Assembly: GCF_021730615.1 (NCBI RefSeq) | Contig: NZ_JAJLMN010000001.1 | Location: 434,001-498,000 of the forward strand | Reading direction: 5' to 3' | Length of the DNA: 64,000 nucleotides | Source of the DNA: Lichenibacterium dinghuense | Lineage (GTDB): Bacteria; Pseudomonadota; Alphaproteobacteria; Rhizobiales; Beijerinckiaceae | Part shown: positions 26,339 through 35,612 of the stretch, piece after piece | How the letters are laid out: the number at the start of each line of letters is the position of its first letter | Numbering within the stretch: position 1 is the stretch's first letter | Translations under genes and position numbers: made by a program | The notes under the pieces: generated by a model | Databases searched by the model: none | What the model was told of the DNA's origin: nothing | Seen by the model: only the letters and a program-made list of their open reading frames with translations

Positions 26339-27226
26339 ATGACCGTCACCCCGCTGTCCGCCGAGCCTCCCGACCAGCACGAGACGCTGGCGGACCTCCG
26401 GGTCGAGATCGACCGCATCGACGCCGCCATGCACGCGAGCCTGATCGAGCGGGGCGAGATCATCGACCGGCTGATCGCCGTCAAGGCGCGGGCCGGCGGC
26501 GGCTCCGCCTTCCGGCCGGACCGCGAGGCGTCGATGATGCGCCACATCGCCGAGCGCCACCGCGGCCGCCTGCCGCTCGACACGGTCGAGGGCATCTGGC
26601 GCATCATCATCTCCACCTTCACCCACGTGCAGGCGGAATATGCCGTGCACGCCGACGGCTCCGCCGGCGACGCCGCGATGCGCGACTCGGCGCGCTTCCA
26701 CTTCGGCTTCACCGTGCCGCTTCGCGCCCACCCCGGCCCCGCGGCCGTGATCGCTGCCGTGCGGGCGGCCGGCACGGACCTCGGCCTCGTGCGGCTGCAC
26801 GGCGGCATCGCGGCGGGCTCCTGGTGGCGCGGCCTCGCCGGGCCGGACGCGCCCAAGATCATCGCCCGCCTGCCCTTCGTGGAGCGGCCCGACCACCCCG
26901 CCGGCATGCCGGTCTTCGTGATCGCCATGCCGTCCGCCGCCACGCCCGCCACCGAGGTGCTGGTGCACAGCGCCTGGATCGACCGTTGGCGCGACGGCGT
27001 GCCGGCCGCGGTCGCGTCGCTCGGCGGCGAGGTGCTGGAGCAGGCCGCCGCGGCGGACGGCCTGGCGCTGCTCGTCGCCCTGCCGGGCGACGCGGACGGC
27101 GGCGACGCGGAGCGCTCGGCCCGGCGCCTGCGCGACGCGCTGGCCGCCACCGCGGCCGACGCGCGCGTGGCCCCCGTGGGCAGCCACGCCAGCCGCTACG
27201 ACTTCACCCCCGCCGTCCCGACCTGA
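26339..27226 (+). CDS. Chorismate mutase with a C-terminal extension
   Basis: 295 residues. Residues about 15-100 are an AroQ-type chorismate mutase: [31 protein letters not shown] and [14 protein letters not shown]. It converts chorismate to prephenate for Phe and Tyr. The remaining 190 residues ([20 protein letters not shown], then [18 protein letters not shown]) form a second domain, distantly like the prephenate-dehydratase fold but without a clear TRF catalytic motif. It heads an operon with hisC (25 bases downstream) and tyrC, supplying their substrate. Confidence 0.88.
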   Translation: MTVTPLSAEPPDQHETLADLRVEIDRIDAAMHASLIERGEIIDRLIAVKARAGGGSAFRPDREASMMRHIAERHRGRLPLDTVEGIWRIIISTFTHVQAEYAVHADGSAGDAAMRDSARFHFGFTVPLRAHPGPAAVIAAVRAAGTDLGLVRLHGGIAAGSWWRGLAGPDAPKIIARLPFVERPDHPAGMPVFVIAMPSAATPATEVLVHSAWIDRWRDGVPAAVASLGGEVLEQAAAADGLALLVALPGDADGGDAERSARRLRDALAATAADARVAPVGSHASRYDFTPAVPT

Positions 27227-27251
27227 CACAGCCCGCCCGAGAGCCCGTCCC

Positions 27252-28361
27252 ATGTCGACCGCCCCCGCCCCGCGCCCCACACCCCGCGCCGGCCTCCTCG
27301 CCATCGAGGCCTACGTGCCCGGCAAGAGCGCGGTGCCGCCCGGCGTGAAGCTGCACAAGCTGTCGTCGAACGAGAACCCGCTCGGCCCCTCGCCCCGGGC
27401 GATGGCGGCCTTCGCGGAGGCGGCCAAGAAGCTGGAGGTGTATCCCGACGGCGCCGCGACCCGGCTGCGCGAGGCGATCGGCCGGCGCTACGGCATCGAC
27501 CCCGCGCGGATCGTCTGCGGCTGCGGCTCGGACGACCTGCTGTCGCTGCTGGCCTACAGCTACATCGGGCCGGGCGACGAGGCGATCCACTCCGAGCACG
27601 GCTTCCTGATATACGACATCGCCATCCGGGCCGCGGGCGGCACGCCCGTGGTCGCGCCGGAGCGCGGCCTCACGACCGACGTCGACGCCGTGCTGGCGCG
27701 CGTGACCGAGCGCACCCGCGTGGTGTTCCTCGCCAACCCCAACAACCCGACCGGGACCTACCTGCCCTTCTCGGAGGTGAAGCGGCTGCACGCCGGCCTG
27801 CGCCCGGACACCCTCCTGGTGCTCGACGCCGCCTACGCCGAATACGTCCGCAACAACGATTATTCTTCCGGCCTGGAGCTCGCGGCCGAGGCCGGCAACG
27901 TCGTGATGACGCGCACCTTCTCGAAGATCCACGGCCTCGCGGCGCTGCGCGTCGGCTGGGCCTACGCGCCCGCGCCGGTCTGCGACGCGATGAACCGCAT
28001 CCGCGGCGCCTTCAACGTCAACCTGCCCGCCATCGAGGCCGGCATCGCCGCCATGGAGGACCGCGCCCACGAGGACGCCGCCGTGGCCCACAACGCGCGA
28101 TGGGCCGCGTGGCTCACCGAGGCGCTGGGCGCGCTCGGGCTCGACGTGGTGCCGAGCGTCGGCAACTTCCTGCTCGTCGGCTTCCCGCAGGGCCGCGCCG
28201 CGGCGGCCGACCGCTTCCTCGCCGAGCGCGGCCTCGTGGTCCGCGCCGTGACGTCCTACGGCCTGCCGGACCACCTGCGCATCACGGTGGGCACCGAGGA
28301 GGCCAACCGCCTCGTCGCCGCGGCGCTGCGCGACTTCGTGGCGACGCCCGCCCATGGCTGA
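27252..28361 (+). CDS. hisC: Histidinol-phosphate aminotransferase (aromatic-type)
   Basis: 369 residues, a class I/II PLP aminotransferase. [12 protein letters not shown] is the HisC N-terminal signature, [11 protein letters not shown] holds the PLP-contacting Asn, LDAAYAEYV the Asp/Tyr pair, [17 protein letters not shown] the PLP Lys, and the end has [12 protein letters not shown] with the carboxylate-binding Arg. Between a chorismate mutase and a prephenate dehydrogenase it probably transaminates aromatic keto acids as well as histidinol phosphate. GAGAG precedes the ATG; its end overlaps tyrC by 8 bases. Confidence 0.96.
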   Translation: MSTAPAPRPTPRAGLLAIEAYVPGKSAVPPGVKLHKLSSNENPLGPSPRAMAAFAEAAKKLEVYPDGAATRLREAIGRRYGIDPARIVCGCGSDDLLSLLAYSYIGPGDEAIHSEHGFLIYDIAIRAAGGTPVVAPERGLTTDVDAVLARVTERTRVVFLANPNNPTGTYLPFSEVKRLHAGLRPDTLLVLDAAYAEYVRNNDYSSGLELAAEAGNVVMTRTFSKIHGLAALRVGWAYAPAPVCDAMNRIRGAFNVNLPAIEAGIAAMEDRAHEDAAVAHNARWAAWLTEALGALGLDVVPSVGNFLLVGFPQGRAAAADRFLAERGLVVRAVTSYGLPDHLRITVGTEEANRLVAAALRDFVATPAHG

Positions 28362-29301
28362 CGCCGACGGCATCGTGTTCGACCGCCTGTGCGTGATCGG
28401 CCTCGGGCTGATCGGCGCCTCGGTCGCGCTGGCGGCGCGGCGCGGCGGGCGCGTCGGCTCCGTCGTGGCCTTCGACGCCTCGGCGGCCGTGCGGGCGCGC
28501 GTGGGCGAACTCGGCCTCGCCGACCGCGTGGCCGAGACGGCCGCTGAAGCGGTGCGCGGCGCCGACGGCGTAGTGCTCTGCGTGCCGGTCGGCGCGCTCG
28601 GCGCGGTGGCGGCCGCGATCGCGCCCCACCTGGAGCCCGGCGCCGTGCTGAGCGACGTCGGCTCGGTGAAGGGCTCGGTCGTGGCCGCGGTGGCGCCGCA
28701 CCTGCCGCCCGGCGTCTCCTTCGTGCCGGCCCACCCGGTGGCGGGCACCGAGTTCTCGGGGCCGGACGCCGGCTTCGCGGCGCTGTTCGAGAACCGCTGG
28801 TGCATCCTCACCCCCTGCCCCGCCTCCACCGAGGACGGGGTCGCGCGGGTGCGGGCGCTGTGGGAGTCGTTCGGGGCCCGCGTCGACGCGATGACGCCGC
28901 AGCACCACGACCTCGTGCTCGCCATCACCAGCCACGTGCCGCACCTCATCGCTTACAACATCGTGGGCACGGCGGCGGACCTCGAAACGGTGACGGATTC
29001 CGAGGTCATCAAGTTCTCGGCCGGCGGCTTCCGCGACTTCACCCGCATCGCGGCCTCCGACCCGACCATGTGGCGGGACGTGTTCCTCAACAACCGCGAG
29101 GCCGTGCTGGAGATGCTCGGCCGCTTCCTGGAAGACCTGTCGCAGCTCCAGCGCATGGTGCGCTTCGGCGACGGGGACGGGCTGTTCGACCTCTTCACCC
29201 GGACGCGGGCGATCCGCCGGTCGATCGTCGCGGTCGGGCAGGAGACGGCGGCCGCGGACTTCGGGCGTCCGGGCGCGCCGGCACCGAAGGCGGCCGACTG
29301 A
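28354..29301 (+). CDS. tyrC: Prephenate/arogenate dehydrogenase
   Basis: 315 residues. The N-terminal Rossmann site [17 protein letters not shown] binds NAD(P), [12 protein letters not shown] and [17 protein letters not shown] are TyrA-family active-site blocks, and the helical C-terminal half ([35 protein letters not shown]) is the dimerisation domain. It oxidises prephenate or arogenate on the way to tyrosine. It is the last gene of the three-gene operon and starts inside hisC. No ACT or chorismate mutase domain is fused. Confidence 0.96.
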   Translation: MADADGIVFDRLCVIGLGLIGASVALAARRGGRVGSVVAFDASAAVRARVGELGLADRVAETAAEAVRGADGVVLCVPVGALGAVAAAIAPHLEPGAVLSDVGSVKGSVVAAVAPHLPPGVSFVPAHPVAGTEFSGPDAGFAALFENRWCILTPCPASTEDGVARVRALWESFGARVDAMTPQHHDLVLAITSHVPHLIAYNIVGTAADLETVTDSEVIKFSAGGFRDFTRIAASDPTMWRDVFLNNREAVLEMLGRFLEDLSQLQRMVRFGDGDGLFDLFTRTRAIRRSIVAVGQETAAADFGRPGAPAPKAAD

Positions 29302-29525
29302 GGCCCGGAGCCGGTGACCCGGGTCCGGTGCCGCGCTCCCCGCATTCGGGCGGAGTTGCAGCGATGTGACAGTTCGCGGTTTCGTAGGTCTTGACGATGC
29401 GGCGACGGTTGCAAAAACGCCGTCGCTGAGCCCTACCTCCACCCCGAGGGCGCCCGGATCGGGCGCCGGATCCGGACGGCGGCGGGACGGCACCGCGGTC
29501 CTCCGGCCTCGGTGGACCTGCCAGC
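29302..29525. other. Intergenic region after the hisC-tyrC operon
   Basis: No gene seen. A 7 bp stem GCGACGG / CCGTCGC near 29399-29426 with an A-rich loop lies in the middle; it has no T-run. The region probably holds the promoter of the acyltransferase gene. Confidence 0.4.
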
Positions 29526-31579
29526 ATGACGATCTCCGCCCGCGCCTCCCTGCCGCCGATGCGCGCCGCCGCGCCGGCCCGGCAGCGGGCCGCCGTGATC
29601 GTCCGCCCGGCGCCGGGCTACCGGACCCCGATCGACGGCCTGCGCGCCGTGGCGGTCGGCGCGGTCGTCCTGTTCCACTTCGGCGTCGCGCCCTTCTCGG
29701 GCGGTTTCGTCGGCGTCGACGTGTTCTTCGTGATCTCCGGCTTCCTGATCACGCGCCTCCTCCTGGCCGACATCGCCGACAGGAAGCCGCTGATCTTGCC
29801 CTTCTACCGGCGCCGCATCCTCCGCCTCTTCCCCGCGCTGTTCATGATGCTGGCCGTCACGCTCGCGGCGGCGCTCCTGCTGCTCTACCCGAGCGACCTG
29901 CGCCATTTCGGCGAAAGCCTCGCCAGCGTGGCCGGCTTCGGCTCCAACCTGTATTTCCGCAACAGCTCCGGCTACTTCAGCGCCGCCGCCGACCAGAAGC
30001 CCCTGCTGCACACCTGGTCGCTGTCGGTCGAGGAGCAGTTCTACCTCGTGTATCCGCCGCTGCTCGCGGTGCTGGCCCGGCGCTCCGTTCGATTGGCCGC
30101 CGCCGTGCTCGGCCTCCTGGCCCTGGCCTCACTGCTCGCGAGCGCCTGGGCGACGCGCGCCGCGCCGATGACGGCCTTCTACCTGACGCCCTTCCGGTTC
30201 TGGGAGCTGATGCTCGGCGGCCTGATCCCGCTCTTCGGACTGGCCGCGCCGCGCTCGCGGGCCGCGTCCGAGACGCTCGCCTGGGGCGGGCTCGGCCTGA
30301 TCGCGGCCGCCGTGTTCGGCTACACGCTGGAGACGCCCTTTCCGGGGCTCGCCGCCCTGCCCCCGTGCCTCGGCGCCGCGGCGGTGATCCTGAGCTGCGA
30401 GCGGCCGGGCTCGAACGCCGCGGCGCGCCTGCTGAGCCTTCCGGCCGCGACGGCGCTCGGGCGGATCTCCTACTCGCTCTACCTGTGGCACTGGCCGGTG
30501 ATCGTGTTCGCCGGCCATTGGCTGTTCCGCCGGCCGACCGGGATCGAGACGCCCGCGCTGATCGCCCTCTCGCTGGCTCTGGCGGCGGCCTCCTACCGCT
30601 TCGTCGAGCAGCCGTTCCGGCACGGCCGCGGCGCGGGGTGCGCCCCCGCACCGCCCTGGCCGCGGGCGCGGGCCTCATGGCCGCGACGGCGCTCTGCGGC
30701 GGAGCGCTGGTCGAGACCCGCGGATGGCCGGCGCGCTTCTCCCCCGAGGTCCGCGCCATCCTCGACGCGGGCGCCACGGCGGCGCGCGGCGCGCGGCGGG
30801 AGCACGGCTGCCTCGACCGGCTCGACGCGACGCCGGCGGGGGGCGAAACCTGCCCCATCGGCGCGAGCGCCGCGGCCGAGCCGGACTTCGTGCTGTGGGG
30901 CGATTCGCTCGCCGGCAACATGGTGGCGCCGGTCGCCGAAGCCGCCGCGGCGCGGGGCCTCTCCGGCCGCCTCGTCGAGTTCCATTCCTGCACGCCCCTC
31001 GACGGCGTGGACGCCCTGCGGGTCCGCGGCTGCCGGGCCTTCAACGCCGAGACGGAGCGGCGCGTCCTGTCCGATCCGGGCGTGAAGACCGTGGTCCTGG
31101 CGTCCTTCTGGGCGGCCGCCCTGGCGCCGTTCCGCCCCGATCCGGGCCGGTCGCCGGCGCTGCTGCGCGACGACGCGTCGGCCGAGGCCTCCGCGGCCGA
31201 GACCCTCCGCGCCTTCGACCGCGGCCTCGAACGCCTCGTCGCGGCCCTGACGGCGGCCGGCAAGCGCGTGGTGATCGTGGCCTCGGTGCCCGAGGTCGGG
31301 GTCGACGTGCCGGAAAGCCTCGCCCGTCTGGCGCAGGGCCTCGGCCGCGACCCCGCGCCGACGCGGGCCTCCTACCTCGAACGGCAGGCGGCGACGTTCC
31401 GCACCTTCGCCGACCTCGCGGCCCGCTACGGCGTCCGCGTCGTCTACCCGCACGAGGCCCTGTGCGCCGGGGAGCGGTGCGCGATCGCCGCGGACGGGCT
31501 GCCCCTCTACTTCGACGCCGCCCACCTCAACGTGTCCGGCGCCCTCAAGCTCCGGCCGCTGTTCGCCGGCCTGTTCTGA
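29526..31579 (+). pseudogene. Acyltransferase 3 / SGNH fusion (OafA-type), broken by a frameshift
   Basis: The first part (29526 to about 30638) encodes an acyltransferase-3 membrane domain: TPIDGLRAVAVGAVVLFHFG, GFVGVDVFFVISGFLITRL, FYRRRILRLFPALF, HTWSLSVEEQFYLVYP and ISYSLYLWHWPVIVF. The second part, in the next frame to 31579, encodes the periplasmic SGNH esterase-like domain: DFVLWGDSLAGNM at its start and FDAAHLNVSGALKL at its end. Together they match OafA-like O-acetylases of surface polysaccharide. The switch falls at a GGGG run, 30635-30638; adding one G restores a continuous frame of about 684 codons. Left as read, the first frame runs on in nonsense to 31085. Confidence 0.85.
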
Positions 31580-31603
31580 GGCCCGGCTGGCGCGCGGGAG
31601 CGA

Positions 31604-34006
31604 TCACCGCCCCTCCGCCAGCGCGTCGAGGTAGCGCGCGGGCCGGCCCTTGGCGGCGGCCTGCGCCGCGTGCGCGATGGCGTTCGCGTCGATGCCGTGG
31701 TGGTGGTAGAGGTCCGCCACCGTGCCGGTCTGGCCGAAATGCTCGACGCCGAGCGCCTTGACGCGGTGGCCCGCGACGCCGCCGAGCCAGGCCAGCGTGG
31801 CCGGGTGGCCGTCGATCACCGTGACGATGCCGCAGTCGCGCGACAGGGGCGCCAGCAGCCGCTCGACGTGCGACAGCGCCCCGGCGCGCCCGCGCTGGCG
31901 CGCCCGCTCGGCGGCCTGCCAGCCCGAGTTCAGCCGATCCGCCGAGGTCACGGCCAGCACGCCGATGTCCCGGAAGTCCTCGGCGAGCAGCCCCGCCGCC
32001 GCGACCGCCTCGGGCGCCACCGCGCCCTGGTAGGCGATCACGGCCCGCGCGTTCGGCCCCGGCGGCCGCAGCCAGTAGCCGCCCGTCACGACGTCGCGCG
32101 CCAGCTCCCGGCTCATCTCGCGGCGTGGCTGCTCGACGGGGCGCGTCGACAGGCGCAGGTAGACCGAGCCGCCCGTCTCGTCGCGCAGCCAGTCGCGCTC
32201 GTCGGGGTCGCCCTCGCCGTCGCGCTGCACGTAGTCGAAGCTCCAGCGCAAGATCGCGGCGAGCTCGTCCACGAAGCCCGGCTCGAAGGAGGACAGCCCG
32301 TCCTGCGCCATGCCGACCAGCGGCGTGCCGATCGACTGGTGGGCGCCCCCCTCCGGCGCCAGCGTGATGCCGGACGGGGTCGCCACCAGGATGAAGCGGG
32401 CGTCCTGATAGCAGGCGTAGTTCAGCGCGTCGGCGCCGCGGTAGATGAAGGGGTCGTAGAGCGTGCCGACGGGGATCAGCCGCTCGCCGAAGAGGGAATG
32501 CGACAGGCCCAGCGCCGACAGGCAGGTGAAGAGGTTCGACTCCGCGATGCCGAGCTCGATGTGCTGCCCCTTGGGCGAGAAGTCCCAGGTGGCGGTCGAG
32601 GGGATGCGCTCGGACCTGAACGTGTCCGCCATGTCGGCCTTGGCGAAGAGGCCGCGCCGGTTCACGAAGCCCGACAGGTTGGTCGACACGGTCACGTCGG
32701 GCGAGGTCGTCACCACCCGGTCCGCGATGGGCTCGCCCGAGCGCGCGAGGTCGGACAGGATCTGGCCGAAGCCGGCCTGCGTGGTCATGACGGGCGCGGC
32801 GTTGTAGGTGAGCGCGGCCGGCACCGGCACGCGCGCCGCCTCCAGGCGCCGGCGTCCGCCCCGCCGGAACGGCACGGCGTCGAGGAAGCCCCGGAGCTCC
32901 GCCTCGGGCACGCCCGCGCCCTCGAAGGGCTCCCACTCGTGGCCGGGCCGCACGCCCATGCGGGCCTGGAACACCTCCATCTGCTTCGGCGTCATCAGGC
33001 CGGCGTGGTTGTCCTTGTGGCCCGCGAGCGGCAGGCCGAAGCCCTTGATCGTATAGGCGATGAAGCAGGCCGGGCGCTCGTCGTCGCGGCGGTCCTCGAA
33101 GGCGCGGAGCAGCGTCGGCAGGTCGTGGCCGGCGAGGTTGGTCATCAGGCGGGCGAGCTGGTCGTCGTCGCGCGCGGCGATGAGGCGCGACACCTCGCCC
33201 CCGTCGCCGATCTGGTCCTCCAGCCGCCGGCGCCACGCGGCGCCGCCCTGGAAGCACAGCGCGGAATAGAGCTGGTTCGGGCAGTGGTCAATCCAGTGGC
33301 GGAGCCTCTCGCCGCCGGGCTCGGCGAAGGCGGCCTCCAGCAGCGTGCCGTATTTCAGCACCACCACGTCCCAGCCGAAGTTGGAGAAGATCGACTCGAA
33401 CCGCTCCCACAGGCCCTCGCGGATGACGGCGTCGAGGCTCTGGCGGTTGTAGTCGATCACCCACCAGCAGTTCCGGAGCCCGTGCTTCCAGCCCTCCAGC
33501 AGCGCCTCGAAGATGTTGCCCTCGTCCATCTCGGCGTCGCCGAGCAGCGCCACCATGCGGCCCATCGGCCGGGTGTTCGCCCAGCTCTTGGCGCCGACGT
33601 AGTCCTGCACCAGCGAGGCGAACAGCGTCTGCGCCACGCCGAGGCCCACCGAGCCCGTGGAGAAGTCGACGTCGTCGACGTCCTTGGTGCGGCTCGGATA
33701 GGACTGGGCGCCCTTGAAGCCGCGGAAGTTCAGGAGCTTGTCGCGCGTCTGCAGCCCGAACAGGTATTGCAGGGCGTGGAAGTTCGGCGACGCGTGGGGC
33801 TTCACCGCGACCCGGTCCTCGGGGCGCAGCACCGCGCCGTAGAGCGCGGTCATGACGGTCGCGAGCGAGGCCGATGAGGCCTGGTGGCCGCCGACCTTGA
33901 CGCCGTCGCCCTCGCGCAGGTGGTTGGCGGCGTGGATGGTCCAGGTCGCGAGCCACAGGACCTTGCGCTCGATCGCCTCCAGGCAACGCAGCCGCGGATC
34001 CGCCAT
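31604..34006 (-). CDS. Transketolase-like / homodimeric pyruvate dehydrogenase E1-like protein
   Basis: 800 residues, close to AceE in length and order. The thiamine diphosphate motif is GDAEMDEGNIFEALLEGWKH followed by the NRQSLDAV block; VGGHQASSASLATVMTALYG and HASPNFHALQYLFGL match E1 N-terminal blocks, and FGLPLAGHKDNHAGLMT the His-rich substrate region. In Rhizobiales this protein is annotated transketolase; whether it acts on sugars or on pyruvate is not settled by sequence. No E2 or E3 gene is adjacent. GGGGAG lies 7-10 bases before the ATG at 34004-34006. Confidence 0.85.
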   Translation of the reverse strand: MADPRLRCLEAIERKVLWLATWTIHAANHLREGDGVKVGGHQASSASLATVMTALYGAVLRPEDRVAVKPHASPNFHALQYLFGLQTRDKLLNFRGFKGAQSYPSRTKDVDDVDFSTGSVGLGVAQTLFASLVQDYVGAKSWANTRPMGRMVALLGDAEMDEGNIFEALLEGWKHGLRNCWWVIDYNRQSLDAVIREGLWERFESIFSNFGWDVVVLKYGTLLEAAFAEPGGERLRHWIDHCPNQLYSALCFQGGAAWRRRLEDQIGDGGEVSRLIAARDDDQLARLMTNLAGHDLPTLLRAFEDRRDDERPACFIAYTIKGFGLPLAGHKDNHAGLMTPKQMEVFQARMGVRPGHEWEPFEGAGVPEAELRGFLDAVPFRRGGRRRLEAARVPVPAALTYNAAPVMTTQAGFGQILSDLARSGEPIADRVVTTSPDVTVSTNLSGFVNRRGLFAKADMADTFRSERIPSTATWDFSPKGQHIELGIAESNLFTCLSALGLSHSLFGERLIPVGTLYDPFIYRGADALNYACYQDARFILVATPSGITLAPEGGAHQSIGTPLVGMAQDGLSSFEPGFVDELAAILRWSFDYVQRDGEGDPDERDWLRDETGGSVYLRLSTRPVEQPRREMSRELARDVVTGGYWLRPPGPNARAVIAYQGAVAPEAVAAAGLLAEDFRDIGVLAVTSADRLNSGWQAAERARQRGRAGALSHVERLLAPLSRDCGIVTVIDGHPATLAWLGGVAGHRVKALGVEHFGQTGTVADLYHHHGIDANAIAHAAQAAAKGRPARYLDALAEGR

Positions 34007-34101
34007 CGTCTGACTCCCCGATATGATTTTGACGGGAGGGGAGCACCTTCGGCGGCGCGGCGCAATGGCTCCGACAACGGCTCGATGGTGTCGCCGGCCC
34101 C

Positions 34102-34439
34102 TCAGGGACCGGATGCGATCTCGACCAGATCTTCACCGCGCTCCAGCGCGCGCACGAGATCGGGCAGGATCGTGTCGAACCAGTCGAGCAACTCACGTCG
34201 GCGCGTGTTTCGCAGGCGGATCCAGACCACGCGGGGGCCGCCGACACGCAGCACCTTCCAACGCGCGAAATCCTCGTCCTTCGTGACGATGATGGCGCCG
34301 GTCGCCTCGGCGTGATGCCATATGGCGTCGTCGCTGGCATCGGCCAGCCGTGGTCCCCGACGTGCTCCGCCGAATGCCCGCGCTCTGCCAGCCGACGGGC
34401 GAGGGCCGGTGGAAGCTGCGCATCGACGAGGAAGCGCAT
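34102..34439 (-). pseudogene. DUF5615 PIN-like toxin gene, broken by a one-base deletion
   Basis: The N-terminal frame starts at an ATG (34437-34439) and reads MRFLVDAQLPPALARRLAER then GHSAEHVGDHG. The typical continuation LADASDDAIWHHAEATGAII, TKDEDFARW and so on to the stop at 34102 lies in another frame. One G added at 34347-34349 gives DHGLADASDD and a complete 112-residue DUF5615 protein with its acidic residues (D at MRFLVDAQ, the DASD pair and KDEDF). It is the partner of the DUF433 gene, whose stop directly abuts its start. As read, the toxin would be truncated and inactive. Confidence 0.85.
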
Positions 34440-34664
34440 TCAGGCCACGCGCAAGATGACGTGATCGCTTTCCCGCGCCGCGAACTCCAGCACGGCCGCG
34501 ATGTCGTCGGCTTCCAGCAGCGGATAGTCTTCGAGGATCTCCTCGCGGCTGGCGCCGGCCGCCAGAAGGTCGAGCACATCCTTCACCCGGATGCGAAGGC
34601 CGCGGATGCAGGGGCGTCCGCCGCACTGGTCGGGATCCAGGGTGATCCGGTCGTACATGCCCAT
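34440..34664 (-). CDS. DUF433 antitoxin
   Basis: 74 residues: ITLDPDQCGGRPCIRGLRIR at the start and VLDLLAAGASREEILEDYP are the DUF433 signature, a winged-helix-like DNA-binding fold that partners DUF5615 toxins. GGAGG lies 8 bases before the ATG at 34662-34664. The stop is immediately followed by the toxin ATG (TGAATG). With the toxin frame broken, this may now be an orphan repressor. Confidence 0.88.
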   Translation of the reverse strand: MGMYDRITLDPDQCGGRPCIRGLRIRVKDVLDLLAAGASREEILEDYPLLEADDIAAVLEFAARESDHVILRVA

Positions 34665-34790
34665 CGCAAGCCCCTCCCGTCGCAGCCGCTCCTCATATCA
34701 CGACGTCTGCCCGACGATCAGCGTTGCCGTCGGCCGTGCATCGCGGCCTGGGACCGACTATGACGGAGTGACGATGAGAACCACTGTCCC

Positions 34791-35612
34791 ATGATCCCCA
34801 ACCTCCTCTCCATCGCGGGCTCGGACCCGAGCGGCGGCGCCGGCGTGCAGGCCGACCTCAAGACCTTCTCGGCGCTGGGCTGCTACGGCATGGCGGCGCT
34901 GACGGCCCTGACGGCGCAGAACACCCGCGGCGTCTCCGCCGTGCACGTGCCGCCGCCGGAGTTCCTCGCGGCCCAGCTCGACGCGGTCTTCGCCGACGTG
35001 CGGGTCGACGCCGTCAAGCTCGGCATGCTGGCGACGGGCGACATGGTGCGGGCGGTGGCGCGCTGCCTCGGCGCGCATCCGGGCCTGCCCGTGGTGCTCG
35101 ACCCCGTGCTGGTGGCGACGAGCGGCGACAGCCTGGGGGCGCCCGACGTCGTCGACGCGATGCTGGAGCACCTCCTGCCGCTGGCCACCGTGGTCACGCC
35201 GAACCTGCCCGAAGCGGCGCGCCTCGCGGGCGTCGCCGTGCCGGAGGACGAGGACGCCATGCGGGCCGCCGCCGAGGCCCTGATGGCGCGGGGCGCGCAG
35301 GCCGTGCTGGTGAAGGGCGGCCACCTCGCGGGCGGCGACGCCGTCGACCTCCTGGCCGAGGCGGGCGAGATCCGCTTCTTCCGCGCGCGGCGGATCGACA
35401 CGCCGAATACCCACGGCACCGGCTGCACCCTGTCGTCGGCGACCGCCTGCTACCTCGCCAAGGGCCTGCCCCTGGCCGATGCGGTCGACGCCGCCAAATC
35501 CTATCTCAACGGGGCCATCGCAGACAGCGGGAGCCTCGGCGTGGGCGGCGGGCACGGCCCGGTCCACCACTTCCACGCCCTGTGGCCCGCCGGAGGATCA
35601 GAGGTTCGATGA
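34791..35612 (+). CDS. thiD: Hydroxymethylpyrimidine/phosphomethylpyrimidine kinase
   Basis: 273 residues of the ribokinase fold. SIAGSDPSGGAGVQADLKTF is the ThiD N-terminal signature, VLDPVLVATSGDSL and VTPNLPEAARLAG bind substrate, VLVKGGHL carries the catalytic Lys, and NTHGTGCTLSSA holds the anion hole and catalytic Asp-equivalent region. It phosphorylates HMP and HMP-P for thiamine synthesis. The ribosome site is weak. Its stop overlaps the hemH start by 4 bases (ATGA), an unusual pairing of thiamine and haem genes. No TPP riboswitch is evident upstream. Confidence 0.96.
   Translation: MIPNLLSIAGSDPSGGAGVQADLKTFSALGCYGMAALTALTAQNTRGVSAVHVPPPEFLAAQLDAVFADVRVDAVKLGMLATGDMVRAVARCLGAHPGLPVVLDPVLVATSGDSLGAPDVVDAMLEHLLPLATVVTPNLPEAARLAGVAVPEDEDAMRAAAEALMARGAQAVLVKGGHLAGGDAVDLLAEAGEIRFFRARRIDTPNTHGTGCTLSSATACYLAKGLPLADAVDAAKSYLNGAIADSGSLGVGGGHGPVHHFHALWPAGGSEVR

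Noticed and set aside
30635-30641. Programmed minus-one ribosomal frameshift in the acyltransferase
   Set aside because: The sequence GCGGGGT does not fit the usual X-XXY-YYZ slippery pattern, and no stimulating structure was evident; a base loss or G-run switch is simpler.
34665-34790. TPP riboswitch before thiD
   Set aside because: No CUGAGA / thi-box core could be found in the 126-base gap.
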